Positions 13,401-25,500 of a stretch of 64,000 nt of DNA are shown here, piece by piece. The stretch is from Stratiolaelaps scimitus (taxonomy: Eukaryota > Arthropoda > Arachnida > Mesostigmata > Laelapidae). Where the stretch lies: positions 1,892,001 to 1,956,000 of the forward strand of contig JABWDB010000005.1 of the NCBI GenBank assembly GCA_019614645.1, given 5' to 3'. The notes beneath the pieces are model-generated. The model was not told the origin of the DNA and did no database searches. It saw only the letters and a program-made list of their open reading frames with translations. The stretch's first letter is position 1. Every line of letters starts with the position of its first letter. The position numbers and the translations under genes were made by a program.

Positions 13401-15740
13401 ATGCAGCCTGCAAGTTGTATCACATGCGGGCACACACCCTCACACATACACTCACAATGGCTGCTTGACCACTCATCTATGCCAATCCTTCCAGAGTGTT
13501 TCCTAAACGGGATCGCTCTGATGATGAACATTTGGAGAAATCCTTAGGTTGACCGGTTCCGCAAGGATCTCATCATCCGAACCTCATAATGAATCCGCGT
13601 AGATAAAACCCGTATTGTTCGCTGTAGCAAGATTTTGCAGTTCCTCTTTCAATAGAGGCGCAACACGATGAGTCAGAGTGTTTGAACTTAATCGTTTGAA
13701 AGTGCCGGTAAACAAAGCAAAGTAGAACGCTCGCGTCACCAAGTTGAGCTCGGTGATTCTATTGGTCTCATTGAGTGATTACTGCGCGGATCGCTTTAGG
13801 GAAGGCCGTGAGTTTGCCGAGTTCTTCATTCAGATCAACGTCACCTCGGAGCCGTACGAATCATCGCTCCTCTGGTTCCTCTGGTACATTAAGCAGTGCG
13901 GTGGCGTCAAGCGAATTGTCTCCATCAAGGTATAACGCCCACAGAATAATTCAATGACGTGTACATACACTTTTTAAAATAAAAAATAAAGAAAACGCAA
14001 TACAACAGATTCATTGGTTGTCTTTAGTACAATCATATATGACGAATTTTGAACGACGTAAAATAAATTCATATTTGCGATTTCAGGGCGGTGGTCAAGA
14101 AATGAAAATGAAGGGTGGCATGCAGCAGCTCAGCGAGAAGATGTGCAAATCTCTTGGAGGTTAGCGTTCGATTTCTCTATTTCTACCTGGTGTGTCTACG
14201 AAACCTTCGAGTGTAGGGGAATTTCTCTTAACCCTCAGACAATATCGGTCTACTGATGCGTTTTTCTTCTCAATGCGAATTTTGGACTGTGCAGCAATTT
14301 GGCAGGCGTCATTCTCGAGCTAAGCGAAGGTTTCACATCGCACAGACATCACCTATTATCCCATATCAGTCCAATGGCACGAACCATTGCCATTACGTTT
14401 CGTTTGCCTGCCTGTGTTTATCTTATAGCGAACTTGTTCGATTCCGCCATTCGAATCATGCTATTGTGCTATAAACTATTGTACAGCTATATTGCTATTG
14501 TACTATATAAGCGGAGATTTAAGCGAGCGCACGAGAAAGTCAAAGAGCACAGTTGTTGTCTCGAGCAAACGCTTCCTCCATAGTGGACACGATACAGTGA
14601 GCGCGTATAGTCTGTTTGAAGCAAAGGCTTGGGGGGTTTGGATTTGGAATATTTGCGGTCACAAAAACAAATGAATCTGCTTTTTTAATTAGTTAAAAGA
14701 GCACGTGAAGTTAATCTGAACATTCGTTATATGAATAATTTTTAGATCGTGTCAAATTGAACCACGCCGTAGTGTCGGTCGAGCACTCGAATCGTGGTGT
14801 AGTTGTACGATGTATAAACGGTGAAGAATTTGAGGGATCGCACATAATCCTTGCCACAGCCCCTCCGATGCAGATGAAGATTCACTTCTCGCCTAATCTT
14901 GGCCCTCTGCGCACACAGCTAATGCAACGTATGCCCATGGGATCCGTATGGAAACTTCAAGTCTACTACAAGGTAACCGCAATATATTTATTCGTTGAAC
15001 AAGATTGTTTGAAAAGTTTCAAATAATAGCAGGTGATTTAGAGAGACAATATAACATTGTTCACTCGTTTTATAGAGACTAAGCCGAGAGTCGCAGTTGG
15101 AAGTCGCGTAGAAATAGATATTATAGTGACGAACGGAGAGCTTCATTCTTATCGGTTAACTGACATTGTTCCCCTTTGAGTTGAGATCACGAAAATAGTT
15201 GGTCGTCTTGTAAACTCTCACTTGAACCTATAACCATTAGTAACCTACCTATCAAATAGTGTTTATGAAGCAGGACTAAACTTTGCCTGTGCCAATTGTT
15301 GTCAATGTGTTGTCGCGTTGTGGTAAATCTCTTCCGCATCATCGCTATCTACGTAGACCGCCTGGTGGCGTGACCTCGGCTACAGTGGAGCCGTAGGTGT
15401 CACCCCATCGGAGACCTATGCGCCGGTCATCTACACGATCGACGATACGAAGCCGGATGGTTCCTACCCTTCCCTAATTGGATTTATGCCTGCGGACAGG
15501 GCACGGAAATTGCTTCACCTTACGCCTCAGCAACGATGCGATATGCTCAAGACGATGTACAACCGTGCCTTCGACACGAATAAGGCCAATGATGTAAGTA
15601 CGATAAACAACGACTGAATTGATTTGTTCTTCCTCAATGAAACTTCGCCGACTCCCACGTATCGTTATAACATATAAGCATTTCCGGGCTAACTCTTGGC
15701 CAACATTTAACGAACACAAAATCGCTTTCGTATTGCTTCA

Positions 15741-15774
<34 letters not shown>

Positions 15775-17513
15775 CTGAGCCTATTTAAAGCTATACTTTG
15801 AATTTTGATGAGAGATCGCAACTGACAGTGCTACTGGATGAAAGGGCTAATTAACTAAGAACTGACCGAGTGTTCATCTCTGCATTTTCGTGCTGTTTTT
15901 CGTTCAATGAAACAATGACGAACAATTCTAAATGGCGGATCCTGGTCTACGAACAGGTGGTACACTATTTGGAACACAATTGGATGGGTGAAGAGTACTC
16001 AGGAGGGTGCTACACGTGCATGCTTCCGCCCGGAGCCCTGACGACGTTCAGAGGGTTAGTTCACCGTTATTATCGCCACAACTACAACAGCCACAATTGG
16101 GACCGCTTGAGATACTCGTGCTTGAGAATCTCACATACATGAGTGCAGTAGTTTAGGCAATAATGCATATAGGGATATACATTAGTAATAAATAATTCTG
16201 GTGGCAGAATTGGCACTAATAGTAATAATAATGACAATAGGCGAGACACAATACGCTTGCCTACAAGCATGAATCAGTATCGAAAAAAAGGTGACATTGA
16301 ACTAACGGGCAAATGATAATTGTACAATAACTGTATGATATTCTATCGAATATTTATAGCCCTTAAAAGAATATACCAGCCTCACTGGAAAAAAAAACAC
16401 CGTCACCATACTTTGACCTTAACTCTAGCCTAATGTGATTTTCTCATCCCGGTATTAATTATCATTACTATTTAGAACGCTTCGTGAGCCAATCGGTCGT
16501 GTCCATTTCGCCGGCACCGAGACGGCGTGGGAGTGGTCGGGCTATATTAACGGAGGAATCGCGAGCGGGGAGCGAGCCGCGAAGGAAGCACTTTATCAGC
16601 TTGGACGTATTGACCAGGCAACGAGGGATGCTAAAGAGCCACCCAATCACGTGCGTATGACACGTAAGGCCCAATCAGGGCGAGCCTTTGATCAGGGGAT
16701 TGCTAGTGGGTGACCGGATGTGTGCGAACTGATCGACAATGGCCAGATAGAGAATCACTGATTCCTTTCATATGGAACTCATCCACGGACAAACAACGCT
16801 CCGCCTAGTATAGAATGTTGTCTTTATATGATTTGTTTATGGTTCGTATTGAGTGAGCATTCCCCCCATCGAGATAAGCGTTCGAGCAAACAGTATCTGA
16901 ACAATACATAGCGCTAATAGGATACGAAATATCTTCATAGTGACGCTAACGGGGATGATCTCCCATGGTACAATCTAGTGAACAGTTCAGTTAGAAGAAG
17001 AAGAAAAAGACCCTGTCTATTGTTAGGGTCTCCAGTCTCTTGCGACAGCGAACGACAGCAGGTTTGCAGCTGAGAATGGCAGGGGTCACTCGCTCAGATC
17101 TGTTCCCCTCGATGCGACACATACATATGTCCTCTCTTTGAATGAAATCAGGAGGATTCTCGCAGGACAGATGCTAATCAGTTACGCTGTTGTAGCGTGC
17201 CTGCAGATTCGTGAATACAGTGATTAGTATATAGTATTAATTTATTAATTTATTTAAAGATTTGCTTCTAGGCAGGTGCTTCCTACAACGAAGATTGACA
17301 TATGAGTTGATGTACTTTTTGTATGCTCATTTGTAGTTTATCCCGATCGAGGACTTTAGCAACACGTTCTACGAGACTTATCTTCCATCGGTGCCGTGTT
17401 TCCTTCGTCTCGTGGGCATCGCCGCTCTCGGAATCGGCCTCTATGCCGCACACAAGAGAGGAGTGGGTCCCTGTCCGGTCGAGGCACTTCAACGCTTGTG
17501 CCAACGCAGCTAG
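3256..17513 (+). CDS. MAO: Monoamine oxidase (MAO-A/B type), complete, 11 coding exons
   Basis: Flavin amine oxidase that deaminates biogenic amines at the mitochondrial outer membrane. Coding exons: 3256-3301, 12259-12353, 12747-12890, 13191-13390, 13800-13929, 14087-14159, 14746-14972, 15357-15593, 15957-16054, 16476-16650, 17337-17513. All introns are GT-AG, phases agree, and the total is 1602 nt (533 aa), close to the usual ~520-527. Seen: FAD dinucleotide-binding GAGVSG (residues 11-16), [11 protein letters not shown] (33-43), [11 protein letters not shown] (187-197), Lys299 matching the FAD-site lysine, LDDTKP-like [15 protein letters not shown] with Cys402 as the covalent FAD attachment site, and the aromatic cage pair Tyr403 and Tyr440 (WSGY). 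A hydrophobic segment at about 496-513 followed by HKRG is the usual C-terminal membrane anchor. The 16-residue tail after HKRG is longer than in mammals. The start follows ACAAA and gives the expected short N-terminus. The exon 9 acceptor (after CTACGAACAG) is weak in pyrimidines but gives a gap-free alignment. Confidence 0.96.
4490..4527. repeat. (AT)n microsatellite
   Basis: Alternating AT with two interruptions, in oxidase intron 1. Confidence 0.9.
5165..5244. repeat. Near-perfect 80-bp palindrome around an (AT)n array
   Basis: The arms AAAACTGCATAT (5165-5176) and ATATGCAGTTTT (5233-5244) are exact inverted copies and enclose about 56 bases of alternating AT. The unit could extrude as a cruciform. 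It lies in intron 1 of the oxidase gene. Confidence 0.85.
7410..7451. repeat. (AT)n microsatellite
   Basis: Alternating AT with one C interruption, in oxidase intron 1. Confidence 0.9.
9640..10123 (+). other. GC-richer patch inside oxidase intron 1, possible alternative first exon
   Basis: Base composition rises well above the surrounding intron, with AGC/CAG-rich purine runs on + like the leader at 2.7-3.2 kb. An ATG in a good context (AAGAGATGG, 9872) opens an 83-codon frame rich in Pro, Arg and Gln at its start. No family is recognised. It could be an alternative leader exon, an unrelated nested transcript or a chance GC patch. Confidence 0.2.
15743..15772. repeat. (AT)n microsatellite
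   Basis: Pure alternating AT within intron 8 of the oxidase gene. Confidence 0.9.
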
Positions 17514-18169
17514 ACGAATGCGGCGCGGACGGCTCAACACGACCCGTCTTCCGTTCCAGCATCAGGCAGAGAACATAGAGCAGCCTTGCTGGACGCCGCT
17601 GAGGCAGCCGGCTTGGTTCGCAGCGAGAGATAATTACCAAGGGTCATCCATCCATCAACGCGACTGACAATCATAACTTCATTTATCAGACAGCCCTCCA
17701 CCCTCGAACTCATTAAGGAGCGGCTAGTTTTTGGGGTTACGTTTGCGACGTTATTATTGTGGTATGATTGTGTCGGACCAGTAGTGAACGTTGCGGAAAA
17801 ACACTGATCAAATGCTATGGATAACTGCCCCATTGACCAATTTCTATATCGACTCCGTGTGAGGAGCTGTAACACACAAGGGAACCTCTACCCATACAGT
17901 CAACGTGATGGTTGTCGTTGCGAGCTCTCTATAACGCCCATCTGGTTGATGGCAATATATTTAACATGGCGAGCTGAGCGCAACGAATGGGTGATGCGAT
18001 ATTGGAAGCGCGAAATGCTGTACGTGGATAAGTGAGACAAATTGGTTTTCCGCATGAGAAATATGCACAAATTTCAAGAAAAATAATATCATAATTGTGT
18101 GTGACTCTTTCTAAATTGGAGAAGTGAATTAATGCTTTTGGTAATTTTGTTACTTCGAGAAGAAAATTT

Positions 18170-18175
18170 AATAAA
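18170..18175 (+). terminator. Candidate polyadenylation signal for the oxidase transcript
   Basis: AATAAA lies about 655 bases after the oxidase stop codon, in AT-rich DNA. It is the first good canonical hexamer seen downstream. Earlier non-canonical signals cannot be excluded. Confidence 0.4.
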
Positions 18176-18438
18176 ATACTATAGAATTGTTCACTAATTC
18201 TCTAGCAGTCATTCTTCTTTGAGTTATAATTAAACTTAGGAGTTCATACTGATATAAAAACCGTCTCCCTAACCACGTGTATATATATACACATATGTGT
18301 ATGTATATATATTAAGAATGTGTAAAAACATTGAATACTTTACTTACATTACATTACTCCAGCGACTATCTGTCACTTGTGTCCACGTTACCGAAACATC
18401 TACAAACACCACCACCACCCTATCTCCAGACGACTATT

Positions 18439-18600
18439 CGAATTACTGTATACTCTACTGTTTTTCGAGCTGACCCTCAGCTGTTCTGCCCCTATCTGAC
18501 AGACCTCAGCTCTTAACCTTTTAGGTATTACTATGAGGACCTGTCGGGACCACCTTTGCTTATTCTCTTCCTTACTCTTACCGAATTACTGTATACTCTA
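18439..18600 (-). mobile_element. Family A SINE-like retroposon copy with 19-bp target-site duplication
   Basis: The insert 18458-18581 is bounded by the identical 19-mer CGAATTACTGTATACTCTA at 18439-18457 and 18582-18600. Read on the - strand, it ends with GCTGAGGGTCAGCTCGAAAAA, that is, an A-rich 3' end. The same body recurs at about 45177, 48905, 50953 and 53752. Long target-site duplications and an A tail are the hallmarks of LINE-driven retroposition. Confidence 0.82.
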
Positions 18601-21600
18601 AGACGCACAATCATGATCAATATGTTGGTAAATGAACGATAATAGATCTATAGACAATGTGTACTGTACAAAAGTGAGTCTTTAAGGCGCGAGTTGTAAG
18701 CACCCGCAGGAACCTACGACAATAGGCGTCCAGCGGTTGATTTCATTTTTGAATAAATTGAATCAATCCAAGTTATCAAAGACGAATCGCATCGTACGCA
18801 CCTCCGACGTTGATGAAAGCGATATACATTATGTCTACTGTGGCAGTGACGCTTGTGCGAAAAATCAAGAAGAATTTTCCAAAACAAACAGCGAGCTGTT
18901 TGTTCGATAATTCTCCCAGGCTGACGGCGGTCGGTCGGGAAATCGACGGAGTCTGTTTTTCATGCAACTTCAACGCATACGAATAACAACAAGGGAGCCA
19001 TGTCAGCAACAGCATGCTTTGGTGTATTTATTTACGTTCGCGCGCCTAGTAGTTATTGCATACGACTTCATTTGAATTAGCAATTTAACGTGTCTACGTC
19101 ACCGCATCGTGTATGATGTTGTGTATCTCCGCAGCAGTGTGCGGATACGATCAAATCCGTTGTAGGTCGGCCACAGAGAACGCATGCGCTCTGCTGCTGC
19201 TGCTACTACCTAAAATAAGGTTTTTTTCGGCTTTCCCGAGACGGAAGGCTCTTGCAGCGTACTATTTACTGCATCGGCTGTGTTGTTGCGTTGAGGCAAT
19301 TTCTGCGAGTAATCAATTACCTATGCTTTTGAATAACAGTGGCAGTGCTCGAGAATATGAACGGACCTCCTTTGGAAGATCGCTTTCAACGCGCGCGCTT
19401 TCCTCTGACTCGGTCAACTCGTTTTGCACAATCCATTTTACACTGAGAGATCTGCTGCCGGTTCTTTAAGGTTTACCACCTCAGAGTCGATTCGTATCGA
19501 TGAGTAGATATGTATGTATGTATATATGTAGCTCAATTGTGACTTAATATTGTTATTGCTCTCATGTGGACTTCGTGGCGTCCACACATGTATAGATGTA
19601 GTTTTGTATAGTTGTCCCAAAAGCGATCTCGTAGCTGGCGATTACTCGACACGTCAGCCGACGCAATTAACACTACATAGTACAAGGCCATCGCTTGTTA
19701 TAGTTGTGACGATTCTGTTTCTTGGACAGAACAGCAGTAGTTGGACTGTACATTCAGACGTCTGCTAAACACCTAAGTAGAGCAGATACAAACAACTGTC
19801 ATCAATTCTAATTCCGCTGGGCCGAAGCCACAGCCGGCTCATACCAGCATCAATTCTTGACCAGTTCCTCACATTCGGCTCGTGGCGACGGCTGGCCATC
19901 GTGGCAGCATTACGTTTTATCGTCTTAGATAATCTCTTGGAGAAGAGGCAAAGAGAAGTAAAGTTTTGTGAAAGGACGACAACTAATTAGCGACTGGCAG
20001 TGAGCGAATTAGAATTAATTACAAATTATCAATACAGAGGTCCTCCATATTTTTAGCAATGGATTTTTGTTTGTAAACGACCTGCAGGATTGTTTGTTTT
20101 CTAGGTTCGGACGATGACGGATCGGGGTCCCCCATGCGAGAAACTCCGTACGTGTGAATGCTGCCAGGCCCGGCCCACACTTAATGATAGAGACGCAATA
20201 ATTAGTGGATACATACGTGTTCTGCTTACACTAAAACAATCGCTATTATTAATAGTATTGTTACATTAATTAAACGTTGTACGTAAGCTAATAACAATTA
20301 GATTATATATAATTGTAGATATGTATAATGTACCACTGCCCTTTCATTACAGGAGATGAGGAGCGGACGCCTCGTAGGACAAGGTATCAAATAGGACATA
20401 CAATAGGTATAAGAATGAAGTAAAGGTCCAACCCTTGTTTCAAGGACATCTAGACACCTTTACCATTTATGCACATTTCCTTTTTCTTTTCATTTAACTG
20501 ACAACGATTAGCAGTCAAAAACGATTATTCAGATGGGCACGCTAGCTGGGTTATATCTGGGTTAGTTTATTTCTCGAGAGGGGAAAGGTGCTTGCTCATG
20601 GTGGCTTGAACAAATGAATAGGCACTTCAACAAGAACAGTATCAAATTCTAAAGAAAATCTCCTTCCCTTCCACAAAAAAAAGAGTATGAAATTCAAATT
20701 GAAAAAACTGGTCACATTGTTCGGTCGCTAGCCTACGCACTTGTAACAGCGGACAAACCTCACCGGGTTACTCTGGCTTTGACAATGTCGCGTTTATTAG
20801 GCTCTTTCATGAGAAAAGAGCTTAGCGATGTCTTGGATATATGTGTGGGGACCGCACTGAAATAAGGCAACCGGTCTACATTGGGAACAGTGCTGTAACC
20901 ACGAAGATCTTCGACGGCCTAGCAGTCTCTGCAATGCACATTGAGCCAGCGGATCGACTATCTTGAATCTCGTCAATGTGGCAGGATGCCTAATGCATTC
21001 ATTGTGTTGTCGAAAACTTTCCCTTGACTACTACTAGTTCTATTATAGATTAGTCAGACAAGTCGTCAACGATGTGGGAAGGAAATCCCGCAAAGGTACC
21101 AGAGGCAACTAAAGGTCACATAGTACTCAAGTAAATTCGAGCAAACAAAAACAAATACGCATGGTAGAAAATGACGAATTGAGACATGAAGTATCCAAAA
21201 CAAGTATCTGGTTACCGTGACATCAGCAGCGATTGGAGTTCATCTATGTTTCTTTTATATCATATTAGTTCTGCCAAAAACCTACTTCGATATGATGGCC
21301 CATTCACTTACAATGTAGCCACACCCAGCGCTTCGGCATGGAAGAAGCCTGCCGACAAACGGTTGCTTCTCTCTCTCTCTCTCTCTCGTTTAGGGCTGCG
21401 TAAGGTTCTTGATATTACTGGAAACTAACGTGTCAGGTGGTGAGGTTCACTACGTTTCGCGATCGGTCGTTGCAAACAACCACTCCGCCTGGCATGAGTG
21501 CTGCACTATATCCAGAAGTGGGCCACTAGCCTCAGTGTTCATACCCACATTCGGTGGGTGCGATTCGAACTACGGGAATAGGTTTTCTTCGACAAAATGG

Positions 21601-22252
21601 AAGAGCCACCGAATTTCAGGGATCTTCATGGTGCACTTTCTTGCACATAAGGCTAGCTATCCCAGAGGGGCGATCCCGGATGGAGTTTCTACGAAACATA
21701 GGTGGGGTACACCTGACTTCTATGCGATACCTCCCTTCACCACAGAAGTTGTATTTCGACTATCAACGACTATCCCCAAATGAATGTAAGTGTGTTCCCT
21801 TAAATCTGATAGCATTCTGATTCTGATTTCCTTCTAGATTTCGTTGTCCGGCTTCATTCTTGCGTTTTTCGCAACACGTTCCGGGGCCTGCGTGCTGGCA
21901 TTGCTTACGTGTCCCCAGTTTTTCTCTCCATTTACCCGTGTACGGCTCCCATTTACATAGTTCGATTGATTAATACAGTGGTGGCAGACTTCGAGTTTTG
22001 GGCAGTGTCACTGTACAATATATTGGGACAATCGGATCTGGTTCTGTTCTCTTCTCAACGCTGTCTTCTCAACGCAGAGTGTTCAGAAAGCACCTGAACA
22101 CTTTGTCTTAACTCTGGATAGGAAAAACATAGTCGGCATTTAACCACTGCAATTTTTTTTTCGTAGAAATTGGTATCGTATCACCGTATCGAATTTTCCA
22201 CATTACACAAAACACAACTGTAGAGAGCAATTTTAGTGTCACCGCTTTATAG

Positions 22253-22580
22253 TCAATACTCGATGACCAAGCCGATGTGACAATCAAGAGGCCTCTGGGC
22301 GCAGAGGCCTCTCTCGCAGTGTCTCAAGCCCACCACGACGGCAATGTCCCTAACATGGGAGAACGTGCCGGAGACTATCGAGTCATTTCGAATAATGTCA
22401 TACCGTAATTCACAAGTTGCGACGTCACTCGATGTGACGTCGACAGATAGAGAGATCGATGATACGATCGTATTGTAGTACCCAATGATCAAATGCCGCT
22501 GTGCGTAGACAAATGGCTATGACGTGCATCACCGACGACCACCCGTGACGCACGTCGAGTAGATAAGCGTCAGATATTGC
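22253..22580 (-). promoter_or_regulatory. Hairpin-rich presumed 3' UTR of the BTB-BACK-PHR gene
   Basis: Directly after the stop codon three inverted repeats follow each other. They are AGAGGCCTCTG/CAGAGGCCTCT (22287-22297 and 22302-22312, perfect, 4-nt loop), CGACGTCAC/GTGACGTCG (22420-22428 and 22434-22442, perfect, 5-nt loop), and GACGTGC/GCACGTC (22521-22527 and 22550-22556). They would form stem-loops in the mRNA. No canonical AATAAA was located close by on this strand. Confidence 0.45.
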
Positions 22581-25500
22581 TCAGAAGTAGAAGAACAGAT
22601 CAGAAATTTCGAGCATTTCGATCACGTTGCTCATATGGGGTCGCTGGTACTGTCCAAATGCTATCGTTACGCCTTCGACGGTGTCCTCCTTTCGACGATT
22701 CTTCAGTGACGGAATGATCACGTCGTCACTGACCACGTGGCTGAGCTGCAGTTCCAACTCATATTCCAAGCCCTGTGAATGCGATTGGAGATAATACACG
22801 CCGTAGCGTCAGTAAGATTTCAGCATTTGAATTCACTGCTGGCATACGGGGACACATGAAGTATCTTGGGTGTACTGTACTATCGAATACTGTCTCAGGT
22901 TGGCAAACATTGCTGGTGTGTTTTAGCATTTACACCTACTCGACTGGGGTGAATAAGCAAAGACGGAGAAGATGTACATTAAGAGAGCATTCTTGAGCAG
23001 CTTGAATTGAATTTTTAATATAGTACTATTATTGTTATTTAATATAATACTATGATCATTACTGTTGTGATTACTGCTGGCTATTATATATACAATGAGA
23101 GTCTTATCGCTGAAATTTATACGTGAGCCACAACTTACCTTTCTTATGAAGAAGGGTCGGGTAAGTTTAAGCTTGACATCCTTGTCCTTTGACAGCGTGA
23201 ATGCGACTTCGCACTCTTCCCGTTCGCGGCGATCTTCTTGGATCTGCAAGAATAACACAACGTTGACAACGTGTTAGGGGAGACCAAGAAACACCTAGCA
23301 ACCGCCTAGGTAATAACACGGGTTCAATCTCCACAGTCCCTCTACATGAGCCAACTACTAGGCCTCTTGATTGTCAACGGTCAATTATCAGTCAACAAGT
23401 GGCGCATCTCCACAAGCGACGTCGTACCGTCCAGCACTGGGACACTTGGTCTCACAACAAATCAGGGTCAGCACTTATTCTCTATTTATTATGCACATAT
23501 GGAAGAGTCACTACACTATGCACTTCACCCTGCATCAATGCGCAATCAGCTCTCATCGTATTGTATTAGACTCAAGGTAGAATCACGACGTGCGTACCCG
23601 GTAGCTGCAACGGAGCACACCATCATACTTGTGGGTGCGGACACTGTACGATCCGAGGTCCTGACGAAGCGGAAATCCGAGTCCCGTGATGAAGATGTCC
23701 CTTGTCAGGACGGTGAATCGGAGGCCGATAAAGCGAACAGGCCTTGAAGGGGGATGAAATGAGACCGCCTGGTAGCGGCGAGCCGTGAAGTTCTCCGGAG
23801 GACTTAGACGTTTTGTGCCCTCCGCGCTGATACCTTTGGCACCCAACGTTGTAATCATACGAAATGGCATAAGCAGATGGGGTAAGATGATTATTATGGT
23901 GAGGATCTATGGACGGAGGATATTTCGCTCTAAGGGAAGACAACAGAATGAAAGAGGTTATCCTTAAATGAAGACACAATGTATCAATGTTCGAGCCACA
24001 ATGGTTCGTTTATGCACACAAGGTGCGACCTCACCTTTCGGTAGATTAACGATACCGGGTATGGCCATGTTCATGAACACAGCGTAGCACTCATCACGCG
24101 AAAGGAGACCTGACCGGGCTGGACCCTTCGTGAACTCTTCGGGACTTAACGCAAGAAAGCGGATCTGGCAAACACACCCACATATGCGGTAACATTGATG
24201 ACAAAACGTTAATATCTGATGGCCCACATACTGTGTATCGTTATCAGCTGTTGTGTCTTTCCACATAGTATATCCTCGATGTGACCTCACAGCTTGCTGA
24301 GGAAGCTATTCCGCGTATTGTAAATCGAATAACTTTTTGTTGGTTTTAGGGCTCTTGGACATCTCCCCTCTCGAAAACGTTTACGGATAAAATCTAAGGG
24401 GCCAAATCGATCGTTCATGTACGTACAACTCTCGTGACTCGTATTTAGAAAAGTGCGAGACGTTTACCTCTCTTTTTTCTTTATAGATGTTAAAGGTAAA
24501 TCCTGCATAGACACCAGGGTTCATAACTAAGGTATTTGCCTGGTAGTGACTCAAACTCGTATTGATTAAACCCAGGACCGATTTTGACCGGGACTGCGAG
24601 ATGTTTACCTGAGAAACGACTGTGTCGCCCATGCAGACTCGAACGTTCTCGATTTCAGACTTATCGAGACCGCGTCTGAAATTGGAGAATCGTGAATCAC
24701 CAGGAAATGTGTTATTGACTTATTAAATCCCTATGTCGTTGGAGATGGCTGTTAAAAAAAAAATATATATATATATAAGATTCTTCCCTGGTGTAGCCTA
24801 AACAATGTTTGGGTTTCCATTAGCGTGTAATTTACATAATTTAATTTAATAACGGAACCAATATCTAACCTCTTCATTATTAACTTAGATAACTTCTTAA
24901 GATAAAGCAAACTGTGATGAATTTGACGTGATAAATCTTCAGGAACAATTTTTCGTTACCCTGTATTTATGTTCCCATCAATTACGTTCTAACTGGGTCT
25001 TGTGGATAGTAATTTTACTATTATAACAGACACATTGTACATTATTATATATTTCTGTGACAGCTTTCCAATAATGTCTCCCCATCAGGGCCTCTGAGTT
25101 CAGCCCATACGTGAAAGCTATGGTACGCAATGCGCACTAATTTATGATGCAAACCACGGCTATTTATCTATGCAGCAATCATTAGCGGAGTGTCACTATG
25201 AATTTGTATGTAAGGCGACGGACTTTATACCGTCCGTTCATTGACGATAATTGGCGCGAGGTCCAGATTGTGCGTACACGGTCCAGGCATACAATCGATG
25301 TGTGATCTCATGTGAATGAGCCTAATGAACGAATTAATAATCTTCTCGTTTCCACGTCACTGACCTGTTGCATTCCTCGGTGGCCCATTGAACGGCGGCC
25401 TGATAGAGAGCGTATTCCGAGTACAGATTGAGGTACTTGCGATGCACAATTGTCTCCAGCGTCGTCGCTTGAACACTAAACAAAACGGGGACGAGACGGT

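Larger units (their letters stand above)
17514..22580. other. 3' flanks of the two convergent genes and intergenic DNA
   Basis: Contains the presumed oxidase 3' UTR (to about 18.2 kb), one family A SINE-like insertion with its target-site duplication (18439-18600), a short (CT)n run at 21368-21387 and, at the right end, the hairpin-rich presumed 3' UTR of the minus-strand gene. No supported gene lies between. Confidence 0.6.

Noticed and set aside
17283..17640. Open frames on - and in other + frames over the last oxidase exon
   Set aside because: Shadows of the oxidase coding sequence, whose frame is fixed by the conserved C-terminus.
23346..23747. 133-codon + frame
   Set aside because: Antisense to PHR-domain exon 10 and its intron; the minus-strand translation matches the family.
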